Source: Sepiola atlantica
Taxonomy: Eukaryota > Mollusca > Cephalopoda > Sepiida > Sepiolidae
Direction of reading: 5' to 3'
NCBI GenBank assembly: GCA_963556195.1
Contig: OY744531.1
Location: forward strand, 46,899,700-46,963,699
Length of the DNA: 64,000 bases
The first letter of the stretch is position 1; the number at the start of each line of letters is the position of its first letter. A program made the translations under genes and the position numbers. A model generated the notes under the pieces. The model did not search any database and was not told the origin of the DNA. It worked only from the letters and a program-made list of their open reading frames with translations. Below, piece by piece: positions 35,370-47,479 of this stretch.

Positions 35370-36700
35370 CAGGGTGTTTCAAAAGTCTTGGGAACATAAC
35401 GATTTTTAATAACTCAAAAACTATTAGGAGTTGAAAAATGAAATTGGTACCGTTGGAAAGGTTAAAGTTTCAAGTTTTGTGGGGAATCTTCAAAGTTGCT
35501 CAATATGAGCACCATTCGTCACACGGCAGACATCTAGTCGATAGTCCATTTCCTGCCAAACGCGTTCCAGCATCTTGACGTCAATGGTTCCCACAACTGC
35601 CGTTACTCGAGTCTTTAGTTCGTCAATATCTCTTGGAAGGGACGGCACATAGACTTGTTGCTTGACAAAGCCCCAAAGGAAAAAGTCACACGGGGTAAGA
35701 TCTGGAGACCTAGGAGGCCAGGGCATGAGAATGTCATCACCTCGCCCAGATCTCCCAATCCATCTACCAGGCAGCCTTGTGTTAAGAAACTGCCTTACTC
35801 TAAGACTCCAGTGTGGTGGTGCACCATCTTGTTGAAAAATGAAGTCATCAGATTCTGCTTGTTCCAACTGAGCCATTAACCAGTCTTCCAGCATGTTGAG
35901 ATAGGATTCACCAATGATAGTTGCCTCTTCAAAGAAGAACGGTCCATAGACACCTTTCTTGGAAATTGCACAAAACACATTCACTTTTGGTGAATCTCGC
36001 TCGTGCTCAAGAAGTTCATGAGGATTCTCAGTACCCCATATGCGAGTGTTATGCTTGTTAACTTTGCCATTCAGATGGAGGGTCGCCTCATCGCTAAAAA
36101 CAAGCCGGTCATCAAAGCCGTTATCTTCCAACTTCTCTTGCATTGCAATGCAAAAGTCACGGCGAAGTGGCTTATCAGTGTCCTTCAACTTTTGGACCAA
36201 CTTGAGCTTGTAAGGTACCATTTGCAGTCGTTTCCTTAAGACACGCCAGACAGTTGCTGGAGCAAGCTGAAGTTCCCTGCTGGCTCTTCTCACTGATTTA
36301 CGGGGGCTCCGCTGAAAGGCTGTCCGAACTTGCTCAACTGCATCTTCTGAAGTTGAAGGGCGACCTGTTCGCTTACTTGGGCACAAACACCCATCTTTCA
36401 CAAATTTAGCATGCCATCTGACAATGGATTTCCTTTCAGGGGCTTCTTTTTTAAATTTCCTGCGAAATGCACGCTGAACACATGTCCACGATTCAGTCTT
36501 TGCAAATTGGAGGACGCAAAATGCCTTGTCTTGTTTAGAGAACGCCATTACTGCACCTGGAAAGATAACACGAAAATCATTAGTATGACCAAAAACTTGA
36601 TTAAGCAAGCTTTAAAATCGCACCAGTTTCATTTTTCTACCTGGAATAGTTCATGAGATATACGCATTTGTAATGTTCCCAAGACTTTTGAAACACCCTG
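35370..36700 (-). mobile_element. Complete mariner-superfamily transposon, 1331 bp
   Basis: Perfect 28-bp terminal inverted repeats (35370-35397 and 36673-36700), beginning CAGGGTGTTTCAAAAGTC, flanked by TA on both sides (35368-35369, 36701-36702). It encloses one intact transposase gene on the minus strand. Perfect ITRs plus an open gene mean a recent insertion, possibly still mobile. The whole element is richer in G+C than its neighbourhood. Confidence 0.95.
35490..36548 (-). CDS. Mariner-superfamily DDD transposase (352 aa)
   Basis: Cut-and-paste transposase that would bind the 28-bp ITRs and move the element to TA sites. The ATG at 36548 (MAFSKQDKAFCVLQF) is preferred; the open frame extends 20 codons further but starts at TTG. 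Residues 1-60 form a DUF4817-like helix-turn-helix (C-V-Q-R-A-F...SIVRWHAKF), 70-115 a second one (GRPS, then PATVWRVLRKRL). The catalytic Asp residues are in VFSDEATLHL (D153), FQQDGAPPHW (D241) and SPDLTPCDFFLW (D288). D241 and D288 are separated by 46 residues, unlike the 34 of classical mariner. No stop or frameshift is seen. Nuclear role expected. Confidence 0.93.
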   Translation of the reverse strand: MAFSKQDKAFCVLQFAKTESWTCVQRAFRRKFKKEAPERKSIVRWHAKFVKDGCLCPSKRTGRPSTSEDAVEQVRTAFQRSPRKSVRRASRELQLAPATVWRVLRKRLQMVPYKLKLVQKLKDTDKPLRRDFCIAMQEKLEDNGFDDRLVFSDEATLHLNGKVNKHNTRIWGTENPHELLEHERDSPKVNVFCAISKKGVYGPFFFEEATIIGESYLNMLEDWLMAQLEQAESDDFIFQQDGAPPHWSLRVRQFLNTRLPGRWIGRSGRGDDILMPWPPRSPDLTPCDFFLWGFVKQQVYVPSLPRDIDELKTRVTAVVGTIDVKMLERVWQEMDYRLDVCRVTNGAHIEQL

Positions 36701-36702
36701 TA

Positions 36703-38490
36703 TAATAGATATTTATCGATGTGTAACGTATACTAAATGTTAAGTTATAATTCTTCTTTGTTCTTTTTCACGACTAAGTCGTCCTATTAAACATAATGCT
36801 GCGGACAATTACAGTTCAATTTTGTCTGTTGAAACACGTGTTTTTAAGGATGTTAAGGTTCTGATTATTGCTGCATTCTAGACTGATTAATGACATATTC
36901 TCTATTTCATTGTGTACCAATTGTGAATCAGGTTGTTTTTGTACTTCCTGTTGACCTCTTTACTTGCTTGCCGAACTGATCCAATGCAATAATGCAGGTT
37001 TTTCTTATGGTAGACGTAGCAGATGACCAAGCTACGTAAGTCTTCTTTTCAGAACTTTAGTGCACCAGAGTTTTATCCTTGTGGGTTAGTAAATATCGAT
37101 ATTTCAGATTAGATCAGTAGATTTTCAAAATTTTCCACAAATCTTCCCCTGAAAGAAAATCTATGTTGTGTCATCGTGACTTCATCATTATCCAGAGCTT
37201 TTAGTTTTAATGTTATAATACTCCACGAAAACCAAGTGGTTGAAAGTTTCTAAGAGAATACCTCCAAAGTAAAATCCGTACAGCACTTACAAGATAGCAT
37301 AATAAACCTTATTTTGGATAGCTATGGAATAAAAGTGATTGTGTTTGTAATAAAAATAAAGTAAAAATATCGTTAGTGTTTCTAAGTAATTTAAATAATT
37401 TAACAGAATTCAATATACTTTTACATAGATCACGTAACGTGTCTGTTTTCATTTATGAAATAATTTGTAGTAAAAAGTAATAAAATTACACTTGATATAA
37501 ATACACGGTTTCTAATGATAGCGGCTTTATCAGTTCTCACAAAACACGATCTCGGGCGCAATAGACAATTTTACAAATTTAGGGGGCGAGGATATAAGCT
37601 TCGCCTCTTATTTCAGACGGAACGACACTGCAATAGTTGGGTAGACTCTAAAACGCTTCATCTACTTGTAAAACTAGTCACCACGGGACGCACTCTATTT
37701 ATACACTATATCTTATCCCGTAAAACAAGGGAACTGACATTTACCAAAGCAGATACACTTCTTACAGAACATTTTAGTCATAAAACGACATTCTTTTCAT
37801 AAGACATAAAATTACATAAATTTAACCAGCATCGATACTGAATATTATTATGAATGATAATGAATATTACACTACATTCTCGTCGGTCAGAAACAGGCAT
37901 TTCGACAATTTTGAACTGTTTTAATATTCTGCAGATTATTTCAAGTGTCTGATATAAGTTCAAACACTTGTTTATGCTACAGACGCTGGAATTACGTGAC
38001 AAGTTCTGCATAATTTTGAAAATGAGCCAAACCATACTCTCCAACAAATAGCGGTAACTCTGCGAGATTCGTTACAGTACGTACAGATTCAGAAAAACAC
38101 CGAGGAATCCGGCAAAGCACACATAACAAAAACATGCCAGAGGAGAAACAATGTAATTCTGCCTTTAAATCAAACCAATCGAAAAGAAAAACGACAACCT
38201 ACCCACCTTACCCGTGTTCCGGTTGTAGGTAACTTACCGGAATAATAAATGTCTGACTCGTTGCCGTGTCTCCACAAGAGTTCACACTGTCGAGCGAGCA
38301 AAGGGTTAATAGTTGAAAAAAAGTAATGTTTCTAACTTCTTTACTAAGTCAACGTTTGAGAGGTAAAAAATAACTATACTGAAATATTGTAATATCTATG
38401 TATCTTATATAGAGATCAACTGTTAGTCCCAAGAAAAGGTCTCTTGGTTTTTGAGAACTTCGATTGAAGTAAAATTAAACAATATTTTAG
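36703..38490. other. No gene seen
   Basis: Unique A+T-rich sequence with short unsupported frames, the longest at 37515-37802. Confidence 0.45.
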
Positions 38491-38496
38491 AAGCCT

Positions 38497-38602
38497 GCGA
38501 GGCTTATTCTTTTTAAAAGCGTGGAGGCTTATTCTTTTTAGAAGCGTGAGAGGCTGATTCGTTTTAGAAGCGTAAGAGGCTGATTCTTTTTAGAAACGTA
38601 GA
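38497..38602. repeat. ~26-bp tandem repeat, four copies
   Basis: Units GAGGCTTATTCTTTTTARAAG plus CGTGA start near 38499, 38524, 38550 and 38576, with a few substitutions. No longer array is present and no function is apparent. Confidence 0.9.
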
Positions 38603-38604
38603 GA

Positions 38605-39545
38605 CATATATTACAAAAAATACTTTTATTCCAATGAAAATCATAATCATGTGATTATCCTGCAGTTCTATTATCGCACTATTCAGGCACGTAGTGCAGT
38701 GGCAAGATAACATCGTATACATCCTTTAATATTAGATGTAGGTTTGATATCCATCGATATCTTATCATTGAATACCGGCATTCCATGTACACAAAAAGTA
38801 TCACCATAACTCAGTATTACTGTTATCATTTTATTTCGTCCTTAAGTATATCATTGTTCATCTTTTTTTAGACTAAAACACGTAAACGGAGGATGCGTAT
38901 TTCAACGTCCGATCTGTCTGGTGGTCGGAGAGAAAAAAACGGATTCTATTTTGGTGTCATTTTTCCCGCCTGCCCCATGTTTGACCTATGAATTTCATAA
39001 TTAAATTCACTCGTTTACTCTGTAACTTGTATGTTTGTATATAATGTCAATATATTGTTTTTCTCTAGTGTGCCACAATATCTAGTAAACATGACAGGTT
39101 AAACATCAGGAAGTACGTGCAAGTAAAAATCCTAAATAATAATACTAAACTACAGTTGAATTCTGGGTCAGATTTTAAAATCATAAATCTTCACATTTGG
39201 ACACATATAGGAATAATACCTTTTTTAGGATCTAATAAAATGACGAGGTCTGTGACAGGTGAATAAAGCAAGTTTGAGGATAACTTATACTAAATGTAAC
39301 CTTTCAAGGAAAGACTAAACTAAACGTTCGTATTTAAGAATACAGAAGATTAACCTGTGATCGACTGAACAGATACATTTAAGTTATCATGTCAGACACA
39401 CCAATAATTCATTTTGCCCTCAACTTTAAAACATGACCACCAAAGCAAATGATACAATGACAGATTTTAAGTAATTTTTTCTGGAATATTTTCTTGAGAC
39501 CTTGCTCTCTGTAATAAAATAATGGCAACATTCGAGTTTAAAATG
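38605..39545. other. No gene seen
   Basis: A+T-rich sequence without recognisable features, ahead of a Ty3/Gypsy relic. Confidence 0.4.
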
Positions 39546-39549
39546 GCAT

Positions 39550-41815
39550 CCAGCAAGGGTTTAAGAAAAAGCTATGCTCTTTACCTTTTACCACAAATAA
39601 ATAGACTTAACGACAGATTAGAAAGAACCGAGGTCTTTTCGAAAATTCAGTGAAGTCAATGAGTTCACGGACTGTCTATATGAAAAATAAGTAAATAAAG
39701 ATACAGATCTAGGCGGACTTCTCGATCGGGATTTATGCTGCACTCAGAAACTACCACTAGCGTTTATCACACACGGAAGACATACTCGCGAAATTAAATG
39801 GAGGAACATTATTTTCAGGAACTGACCTAAGTGACGCATCTATTCAAATACTGGTGGAGAAAGAATGTTTTAAGTTGCTCTGTATTAAAACCCATCGTTG
39901 CTTGTACAAGTTCGAACATTTATCGTTCGAGCTCAGGGTAGCACCAGCAACATTTTATAATCATTTATTCTGAACAATTTTGACTTCGTGATTGCATATT
40001 TGAACGACATAGTGATAAGCAGCTAAAATATATACACACACAACATAAAGTTTTATCAAGAATGCAGCAGTACGGTTTTAATGTAAAACATTTAATGCTT
40101 GGGACACATTTTCGACAAAAATTGTAGACAGCTAGACCCTAAACAGGTTACCGCAATGTTTATGCCTTATATACATAACTAACGTTCTCTTTTAAATGAT
40201 CGTCACATACAAGGACTGGGAGTGGACACATTAAGGCTAAGAAGCATTCGTCAAAATAAAAGAAGTCTTGACGTTGGGCTTGTTACTCACCAACTATCAG
40301 CTAATTTGGACATTATAGTTGCCAGTGACCCCAGCTCTTGTGGCATCGGAGCATATAATCCGCACAAAATGCAAGATGGATCTCACAAACCAAATGCCCA
40401 CGCGTCGAGAACACATTTCCTTCAGAAAATAAGTACTCCCAAATTGAGGAGTTGTTAGGAATTATTTTAGCAGTCACTAATTTTTACGGTAGACACCTTA
40501 AATTGCAGACGGACCATTAACCATTATGTCCCATCTTTGGTTCTAAAGATGGCCCGCTTGAGAATACAGCAAATAGATTGCGGAGATGGGGAGCAATCCT
40601 CTTAAATGATGACTTTAAAATAAAAGTCTTACCGTCTAAAAACAATGTATCGTCGTGGAAGTTCCAGATGCATCTCTAAACATAGAGGACGTCTTGAGAT
40701 TACTGTTATCGCTTCACTTTGAATAAGGATACATTTCGAGCAAATAAAAGGACACACTCTAAGCGATGTGTTTAGCAGGCTAATCGAAACCAACATTTGT
40801 GAAAATAACAGACTTCAGATATGTTCTCACTATGTGATGAAGTACTGCTATAAAATATGGGAATTCTTATTCTGACAATGCTACACAGGAGAATTCTAAA
40901 AGAGTTTCATGCTAGAAATCTAGAGATTATACGAATAAAAACTTTAGGCACAGTTATGTAAACTGCCCGAACATTGATAAGATATTGAAACATCTTTAAA
41001 GGCAGTGCCTTAGTAACTAGTGCACCCCAATAAAATATAGTATTTGACCTAAAACATACCGACGATGATCCCTAGTACATGTAGACTTCACAGGCCTGCT
41101 AGACGGATTTTACTATCTTATAGCAGTAGATATTCTGTTCGAAACGACTGGACGTTTTAGATGTAGAATCCCCACTACAGAAATTACACTCAATTTTGGA
41201 GGCGAATAGTGCGCCGAATTTAGTGAAGTCGAGTTTATAGGGTCCGACAATCGGACACAGTTTACGTCCAGCTAATTTAATGAGTTTTGTGAAGCACTCA
41301 ATAGTAATAATATCGCGAGATCTCTATATCAATAGGGGTCGAACGGAAAGGCTGAGCGCTACATGGTACGTTGAAAAGGGCCTTAAAGTAAACTACGGAC
41401 ACTTTCCCAGTAAAAAGCACTCAAGAGGTTATTCAGGTATATAAAAGTATGCCCAAAGTCAACCGATAAGACAATCATTATTACTCAAATCAGAGTTAAA
41501 CTTTGTGAGTAAAATAAGGTCTGTGCTCAACTAGCTTCTTCCCAAACAAACAAAATCCGGACGAACAAACACTGGGCTCTGAATACGCTACCAACCTTCA
41601 GAAAAGTTGTATTTTTTATTGCGAATGTTTCGTGATAATACATCTTTCTGGCAAATAAATTCAATTGAGAGTAGGAAATATTATCTATATAATAAGAAGT
41701 CACCAGTTTACTCCCAAGATATATTTGAAACACTTCAGAAAATGCCAGTGACCTACGATGCTGAGAACAGTCAGCTTGAAGAGGAAAAAGTCATGGACGT
41801 CATCTAATATACTTT
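39550..41815 (+). pseudogene. Ty3/Gypsy LTR-retrotransposon pol relic (RT, RNase H, integrase)
   Basis: Plus strand in order: ADFSIGIYAALRNYH and EDILAKLNGGTLFSGTDLSDAS (39715-39840, RT); LYKFEHLSFELRVAPATF (39900-39955); NNFDFVIAYLNDIVIS (39975-40020), where the catalytic Y-x-D-D reads Y-L-N-D; LDIIVASDPSSCGIGA and HKPNAHASRT (RNase H, 40300-40420); EELLGIILAVTNFYGRHLKLQTDH (40445-40520); RRILKEFHA (40890); a VDFTGLLDGFYYLIAVD-like integrase core (41085-41130); YHFPSKK-like end of the integrase (41390-41420); MFRDNTSFWQINSIESR (41625-41675). Frameshifts and stops throughout. LTRs could not be delimited. Confidence 0.88.
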
Positions 41816-41819
41816 TGAC

Positions 41820-42405
41820 ATATACATTCCGCAAGAGGCTTCGTAACAATTAGGTTTAAAAAGTTAAATAAAATGATGAACTTTATCATCGTTATTCCAA
41901 GAGAAACCCGTATTGACACGTCTGCGGAGTTAATACTTAAGTGAGGGGTTATTGCAATTTACCACCGCACGTATAAACTCTCCTTTCTACAAATAGCAGC
42001 AGGTACTTCTATGAGGGAACTAAATATTCTAGTAGACAGTCCTGGTAGTTGAACCGAATTGTTTTGCGGATAAGCGTTTCATTTGTATCCGTTTTTAATT
42101 GCTATTCTTTGTTAATATATGTGCTTACCCAATTCTTTCGTATATTTAAGCTGGTCACCAACAAAGTCACAACACATAAAACAATGTCTGAATGATTACT
42201 TTGAAAATTTGGTTTGAATTGTAAGCAAGTAAACATATAATATATTTGCATTATTTGAAGGGAAATGAAAGTTTAGAATTCTAGCTCAGACGCGTCCTGA
42301 GTAACATAAAAATAAAAATAAGGTACAATTATGAGCTTGGTGCAAAAAGAACATATTATTTTTTAAATTCAGCCGTGAGCAACCGTGCGCAACGCTTGTT
42401 GTTTA
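41820..42405. other. Possible 3' end/LTR of the Gypsy relic
   Basis: Follows the pol relic directly; GAGGGGTTATTGCAATTTAC and later sequence could be LTR, but no matching copy is seen upstream. Otherwise nothing is recognised. Confidence 0.25.
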
Positions 42406-42412
42406 TGCTAGT

Positions 42413-42475
<63 letters not shown>
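42413..42475. repeat. (TA)n microsatellite
   Basis: About 60 bases of TA, bordering a hammerhead-like relic. Confidence 0.95.
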
Positions 42476-42477
<2 letters not shown>

Positions 42478-42510
42478 GGAACGTTTACGCATTTAGATAA
42501 AATAGTTATC

Positions 42511-42556
42511 AACGTGCACGTGTTTCGCCGTTCTGCGGCCCACAGTGTGGCTGACT
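42511..42556 (-). ncRNA. Hammerhead-like relic (H2-type stem III)
   Basis: Minus strand: CACTGTGGGCCGCAG, ACGGC, GAAA, CACGTGCACG. GCCG/CGGC makes a stem II and GAAACACGTG matches the H2 motif at 32024-32080, but CUGAUGA has decayed to CTGTGGG. Next to (TA)n like the others. Dead by inspection. Confidence 0.35.
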
Positions 42557-42599
42557 AAGACAGGATTCGAAACCTTTAATCGAGTGGTCTACCCTTGAT

Positions 42600-45500
42600 A
42601 TGTTTATATATTCGTTCGTACAGGATTGAGTGTATAACTAATTACACGAGCATAATGGAACGCAGCGGCTAGGCGTAAACGGCTGAAATATGTACTATAT
42701 TTTGTGTAATGTAGTTTTATGCAAAGGGATAAAAAGAGATGGAAGCCCTTCGTAAAATTTTAGATAACTCTAATACGAGTAGAGTTATTTGTCTTGTAAG
42801 GCTATAAACTCCGCCACGACTGTATACTTTGCTATTGCTGCTTACTTCTGATCTGCTCAGAGTGAGGAATTGGCAATTAATGGTCTAAGCTCGAGGAGGA
42901 TATTATAGCTATGTGTGCCCGATCTATACAAAAAAGAACGACGCTGGAATAAAGAGAAATTACAACTGAAGATGCTGACAAATGTTTTGTTACTAGTAGC
43001 AGTTAGTGTTGCGGATGGAATCTAAGCTGTCGTCGTTGAGACGTGGATATAACTTCGACGTGTGCGGGAGGGGAGACACACCAAGGAGGATAAAAGTAAC
43101 GTTCCGTGGTCTGTTATAGAATTGCGTATTGGATGTGAAACCTTTGCGGAATTAATTTCATTTTTCCATAACTATCACACTCATTTGAGGTTCTAAGCGA
43201 AGGAGCATTTCCTACAATTGATAGGGACCAATACGCGTAAATGAACAAGCTATGGGAACCGTTAATTACAGAGTTTCTCAGTACTACGTTTGAGAAGATG
43301 CATGAGCTGTTACCACCCGTAAGAAAAGTGAACCTTGAGAGATAAAGGGCCGAATTCAACCAGATAGACAAGACCACCTTTTCTGGACAAGTAAGTAAAT
43401 TATACACCAAGATAGCCTGGTCGGTAGTCTGTGATTATAGCGGTGATGTTAATAGTTTCGTTAGTATATGTGGTGAAAAGTGTAAGGCAATCCTTAACCT
43501 TGACGGACAGTTTCCTGATATAAAATGTGAATCTATCCAGTGACCGGAACCGAAGTGAATCTGTTGTGAGTAAGCTTGTATTCGTGCATGGTATACCCGC
43601 AGAATGTCCAAGAAAGGATAAGTTGAAAATCGTTCCTGTGTAGGAGAAAGCAGGCGATGGCTGAGACGCAGTGAGGCCCGCTGTGAAAACAATACTGATA
43701 AAAAAACTGACTTTGGACACACATGCATGATCAGACGATGATAAGAGTAATTGTAAGGGGCGTTGAGGGCCATTCTTTTTATATTAGAATGCTCGTTTCA
43801 TTGCATGCGTGGGTGTAATCTTTGCTACCATTTCTTTGACACCTCGAAGCGACGAATTGGACAACTTACTTAATGTTTGTTATTATTGTAATATTGATGA
43901 TTATTGATTGTTTTCCTTCTATTTTCATAGTTATTTCTGTGTTTCGTGATCTATAATGCAAAATGACAAGGTTTTGGCATAGGGGAAAAGGGCGGTTATG
44001 ACGAAAGATTTAGGTTCGATTTAGGGGCTAGTATATATTTGGGAAACAGTATCCAAGAAAGTGCAATTATCATTCACACGATTTATTAAAATCAGGTTTG
44101 GGGAGAAAATATTGTTAAAATTATTAGTCGGGTTAAACGGCGTGAGCTGAACCCCACAGCTGAGTCAGATTATAATGTAAAAAGGAGTCAGCTCGAAGAT
44201 TAACACTGTCATAAATGACAAGATATCGTTGAGAAGATAATTTCGTGCGTGAGTGATATTTGACTTAAGTGAAACGAGAATGATTCGCATGACTAGTCTC
44301 GACCCGAAGGATCGGGCGAGGTAGCCAACGACCATTGGGATTGCGTGATGACTGAGGCACACATAATTTCGTCCGGCGACTTCGAGTGATTTTTCCGATG
44401 TAGATTTAAGAGTCTGAGAGCAGATTTTGAGTTAGATAGCCAGTAAGAGACCAGAAGCTGCGCGCCTATTACCATTTTCCGTATCGAGCGGATTTGCATT
44501 TTTAAGACCCCCGAGAGAAAAGTTATTTTCGTGTCGATCATCCACTGAATCGCGAGTTACAACTATACGACACCCTAAAGTTATTATCCGGATGAAAATA
44601 CACTACTCCCCTCTACGTATAAAACGACTTGAGTTTCTTCAGTTTTAAAGAGAATATATATTATAATCTTAGAAAACAAAACAAGAGTGTTGTAGTTTTT
44701 TTTTTAATGAGCCAAACTCTTTTTAATTTCAGCATGTTTCTTATTGTTCATATTTAGCTGTCTTCCCTCACCGGGCTATCCGCCCGTGCAGCCGCGACCC
44801 GTGCTTCTTGAATAGAGAAATCACGGTGTAGCCGGGGTGACTGTTCGGCTGATAAAAAAAACGTTTCAACCTTACGCTGCGGAGCCTCTTCCAAAAGATG
44901 GAGTTGATCATCTAGGGGTCCCGAGAACGTCCAAAAAGATCGAAGACGCGACATCAACCCGCGAAGACAGAGAATTGTGTGTAAATTGTGTGTAAAATAA
45001 AAATTGTGTGTAAAATAAAAAAAACTGTTAGATATTTATAAATAAAACTTGTTGAATAAGTCAGCAACATACATGAATTTATTTCTACCCAATATCGTTA
45101 GATCGCAGGATTGTGAATGTTATTCCTTGTTCCATGGGTGGCACTTTTGGAGTCACTCCATATAAATATCATTTAGCCACCTTGGTTATTCAATGAATTT
45201 TGTCCTTATTTCAGTCGAAATAATCAATGCAACAACTTGTCCCCTTAATATCCACCCACATCTAGATTTCTTTATAATTAGCTATTCGAAATAAATATCT
45301 ACAATGCTTCTTTGTAACGGCAAATAAATCCGATATTGTTGAGAGATACGGGACTAAAACGCACGACCTCGGGAGTTTTCTGTTCGACAAAGACGATCGA
45401 CAATAAGAACACTCTCTTTAATGAAAGAAACCGCTCCCAGCCCTGTTCCGTAAAACAAATTATCAGCCGTCTGCTTGACAGTAGACGAATGTCACTGATG

Positions 45501-45830
45501 TCAATAACAATAAGAAATGGCCCAAAGGGTACCTCTGTCTGATAAAGAATTTCTTTGCCACAACCACGAAGCTCGCAGTCAATAGCTGATCGATCCGTCT
45601 GATAATACGTAACCCGACAAACCTAACAGACATATGCGGGAGATTTCTTGTGTTAGCAGATCGATATTAATCGGGATGAATGAAGTAAGAGATAAAAGCA
45701 CAACATACTTTTCATGGAGATGTTGTGTGATTCGAAATATTTTACTTTTTTATATTTATTTTCTGTAGAGGGTTACTATACACTTCATAAAAAATAATAT
45801 AGAAATACAACTAAAACAAATAGAGTGTTT
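42600..45830. other. Unassigned region with coding-looking patches
   Basis: Several stretches look less A+T-rich and more coding-like than the surroundings. On the plus strand around 43395-43535 the translation SVVCDYSGDVNSFVSICGEKCKAILNLDG-type (split here: SVVCDYSGDVN, then FVSICGEKCKAILNLDG) is open. On the minus strand 44754-44957 an Arg/Glu-rich frame of 67 codons is open. 44940-45020 holds a short GTGTGTAAAATAAAA duplication. No domain is recognised. These may be retroelement gag remains or old exons. Confidence 0.25.
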
Positions 45831-45839
45831 TGCTTGACA

Positions 45840-46740
45840 TGTCTACTCTACGGCATATCAACTATTTTACCTCTTTCAGGATTTTTTTAATTATGTATTT
45901 CAGATTCTGCGTCCATCTATTCTCTTTTCGGAATCCTTATTGTTGCTCGAGAAATATTCCCCGATTATTAAGGAAGTGGTAAATCAGTTATCTCAGTTGT
46001 GTCGTCAGGATTTTCGACATAGTTGGTAAACAGTTAATTGATTTGTAGCTGCTTCGGATATTTCCATTTTCTGTGTCTTTTTGTATAAACGTGTCCTTCC
46101 TTTCGTAATTTATACGGGTACGTCTGTTTTGTGGGTACATCTCAGTCTATGCACTACTCTTTCATGTATGGCCATACGTCTTTTTAGGCTAGTATGCATA
46201 TATTCAATAGTGGCCTGGCGCTTTCCAGTTTGCCATTTTCCTTAGGATTGTCTTAATTGTTTCTTCATCAATTTATGTTTCTGCTTCTACTTAAATATCC
46301 TGAAGTTCTTTTATATTTAACATCCGTTTGAAGTTTCTCTTTTGGTCTTGTGGCTTTCCCTATATCTTGCCCCAGAAGTGTTTTATTTTTTTAGGGTTAT
46401 CTTTTTTTTTTCCTTGTTCTTAATCAGTTTACGTTTTTATAAAACTGAGTTTCATTGTTTTCGAATGTCCTGTTTTGTTTGTACTGTTCCGATTTGTATC
46501 CATATCGTCCTTATCTCCACTCTTTTGCTGTTGTATTGTTTTAGTTCTTCATGTTTCTCATTTAGTATTTTATTATGATCCAGATCTTCCCTATTCCATC
46601 GTTGTTTGTTATCTTATTTACGGTTTTAGGTCGTTTTCGAAGTTTGGTGATCTAGGTTTCTTGTCTAATTTTCCATCCAGTTGGTCTATTATTTTAGTCA
46701 TTTTTTTCTATTTTTACTTTCATACTTACTGATTTAGTAC
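45840..46740 (-). pseudogene. Non-LTR RT N-terminal relic
   Basis: Minus strand from about 46480: QFYKNVN, then KIKHFWGKI (normally F-W-x-x-I-W), NFKRMLNIKELQDI, TIKTILRKMANWKAPG (usual W-K-A-P-G-P-D), RTRLYKKT/IQKDTENGNI, CLPTMSKIL, YHFLNNRGIF, EQQ-GFRKENRWTQNL (usual K-G-x-R-R-x-x-R-G-T-K-D). This is the linker and first part of the RT of the same LINE type whose C-terminal piece lies on the opposite strand at 47480-47640. Several frameshifts; dead. Confidence 0.75.
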
Positions 46741-47128
46741 CTACATATATAAAGTCGTTTAGGTCTGTGATAGTATCTGTTGAGATGTATGGTAGGAGTC
46801 TGTAACATTTTCTTTTTTCTAATTTTAATTCATTCTAATCGTTATCTTTTGAGAATTGGAAGTTTGTTTTGTCGTTCATCTGTCGTTTAAGGTCAATTTT
46901 TCTACTTCTGTTGTTTCTTCTACAGTGATCTCTGTGCGAGGGTAACCTTGTCGATCCTGATACTAACACCATTCTTCTGAATTTAGTGTGAGATAGGTGT
47001 TCATAGTTTTATGTGTTGTTGCTACACTTATTTTACCTGTCAGAGGGATAGTGTTTATCTCTCATTTTTATGAGAAACTAGGTGTAATACTACACGCATA
47101 AAACTATACAGTTAAAACTAAAATGGCG

Positions 47129-47185
<57 letters not shown>

Positions 47186-47187
47186 AG

Positions 47188-47224
<37 letters not shown>

Positions 47225-47285
47225 TGTATAAATATATATATATATATTTCGTATATACTATATATATTAAGTATAAATATATATA

Positions 47286-47321
<36 letters not shown>

Positions 47322-47330
47322 TTATAAACA
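47129..47330. repeat. Compound (TA)n and (AAT)n microsatellites
   Basis: Four TA runs (47129-47182, 47192-47222, 47230-47247 and 47266-47286) with short variant spacers such as TCAAGTATG and TCATGTATAAA, followed by AAT repeats at 47287-47320. Confidence 0.92.
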
Positions 47331-47479
47331 GCGAAAGTGTTAAGGAACAGCTTGAATGTCTAAAGTCAAGAGAATTAACTTTATGTTAAAAAAAAGAAAA
47401 CTTCAACTAAAAACATTCACATGTTGAGACGACTATGAAATAATAATAATGATAATAATGACATTTTACATGCTCTATA

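Noticed and set aside
36549..36608. 20-codon N-terminal extension of the transposase
   Set aside because: It begins with TTG; the ATG at 36548 is followed by the family-typical start of the helix-turn-helix domain.
35655..36656. Plus-strand frames inside the mariner-type transposon
   Set aside because: Shadows of the transposase gene on the minus strand.
43114..43773. Host gene on the minus strand
   Set aside because: Several overlapping frames of similar length compete with no recognisable domain or splice pattern, and the plus strand looks equally coding-like in part.
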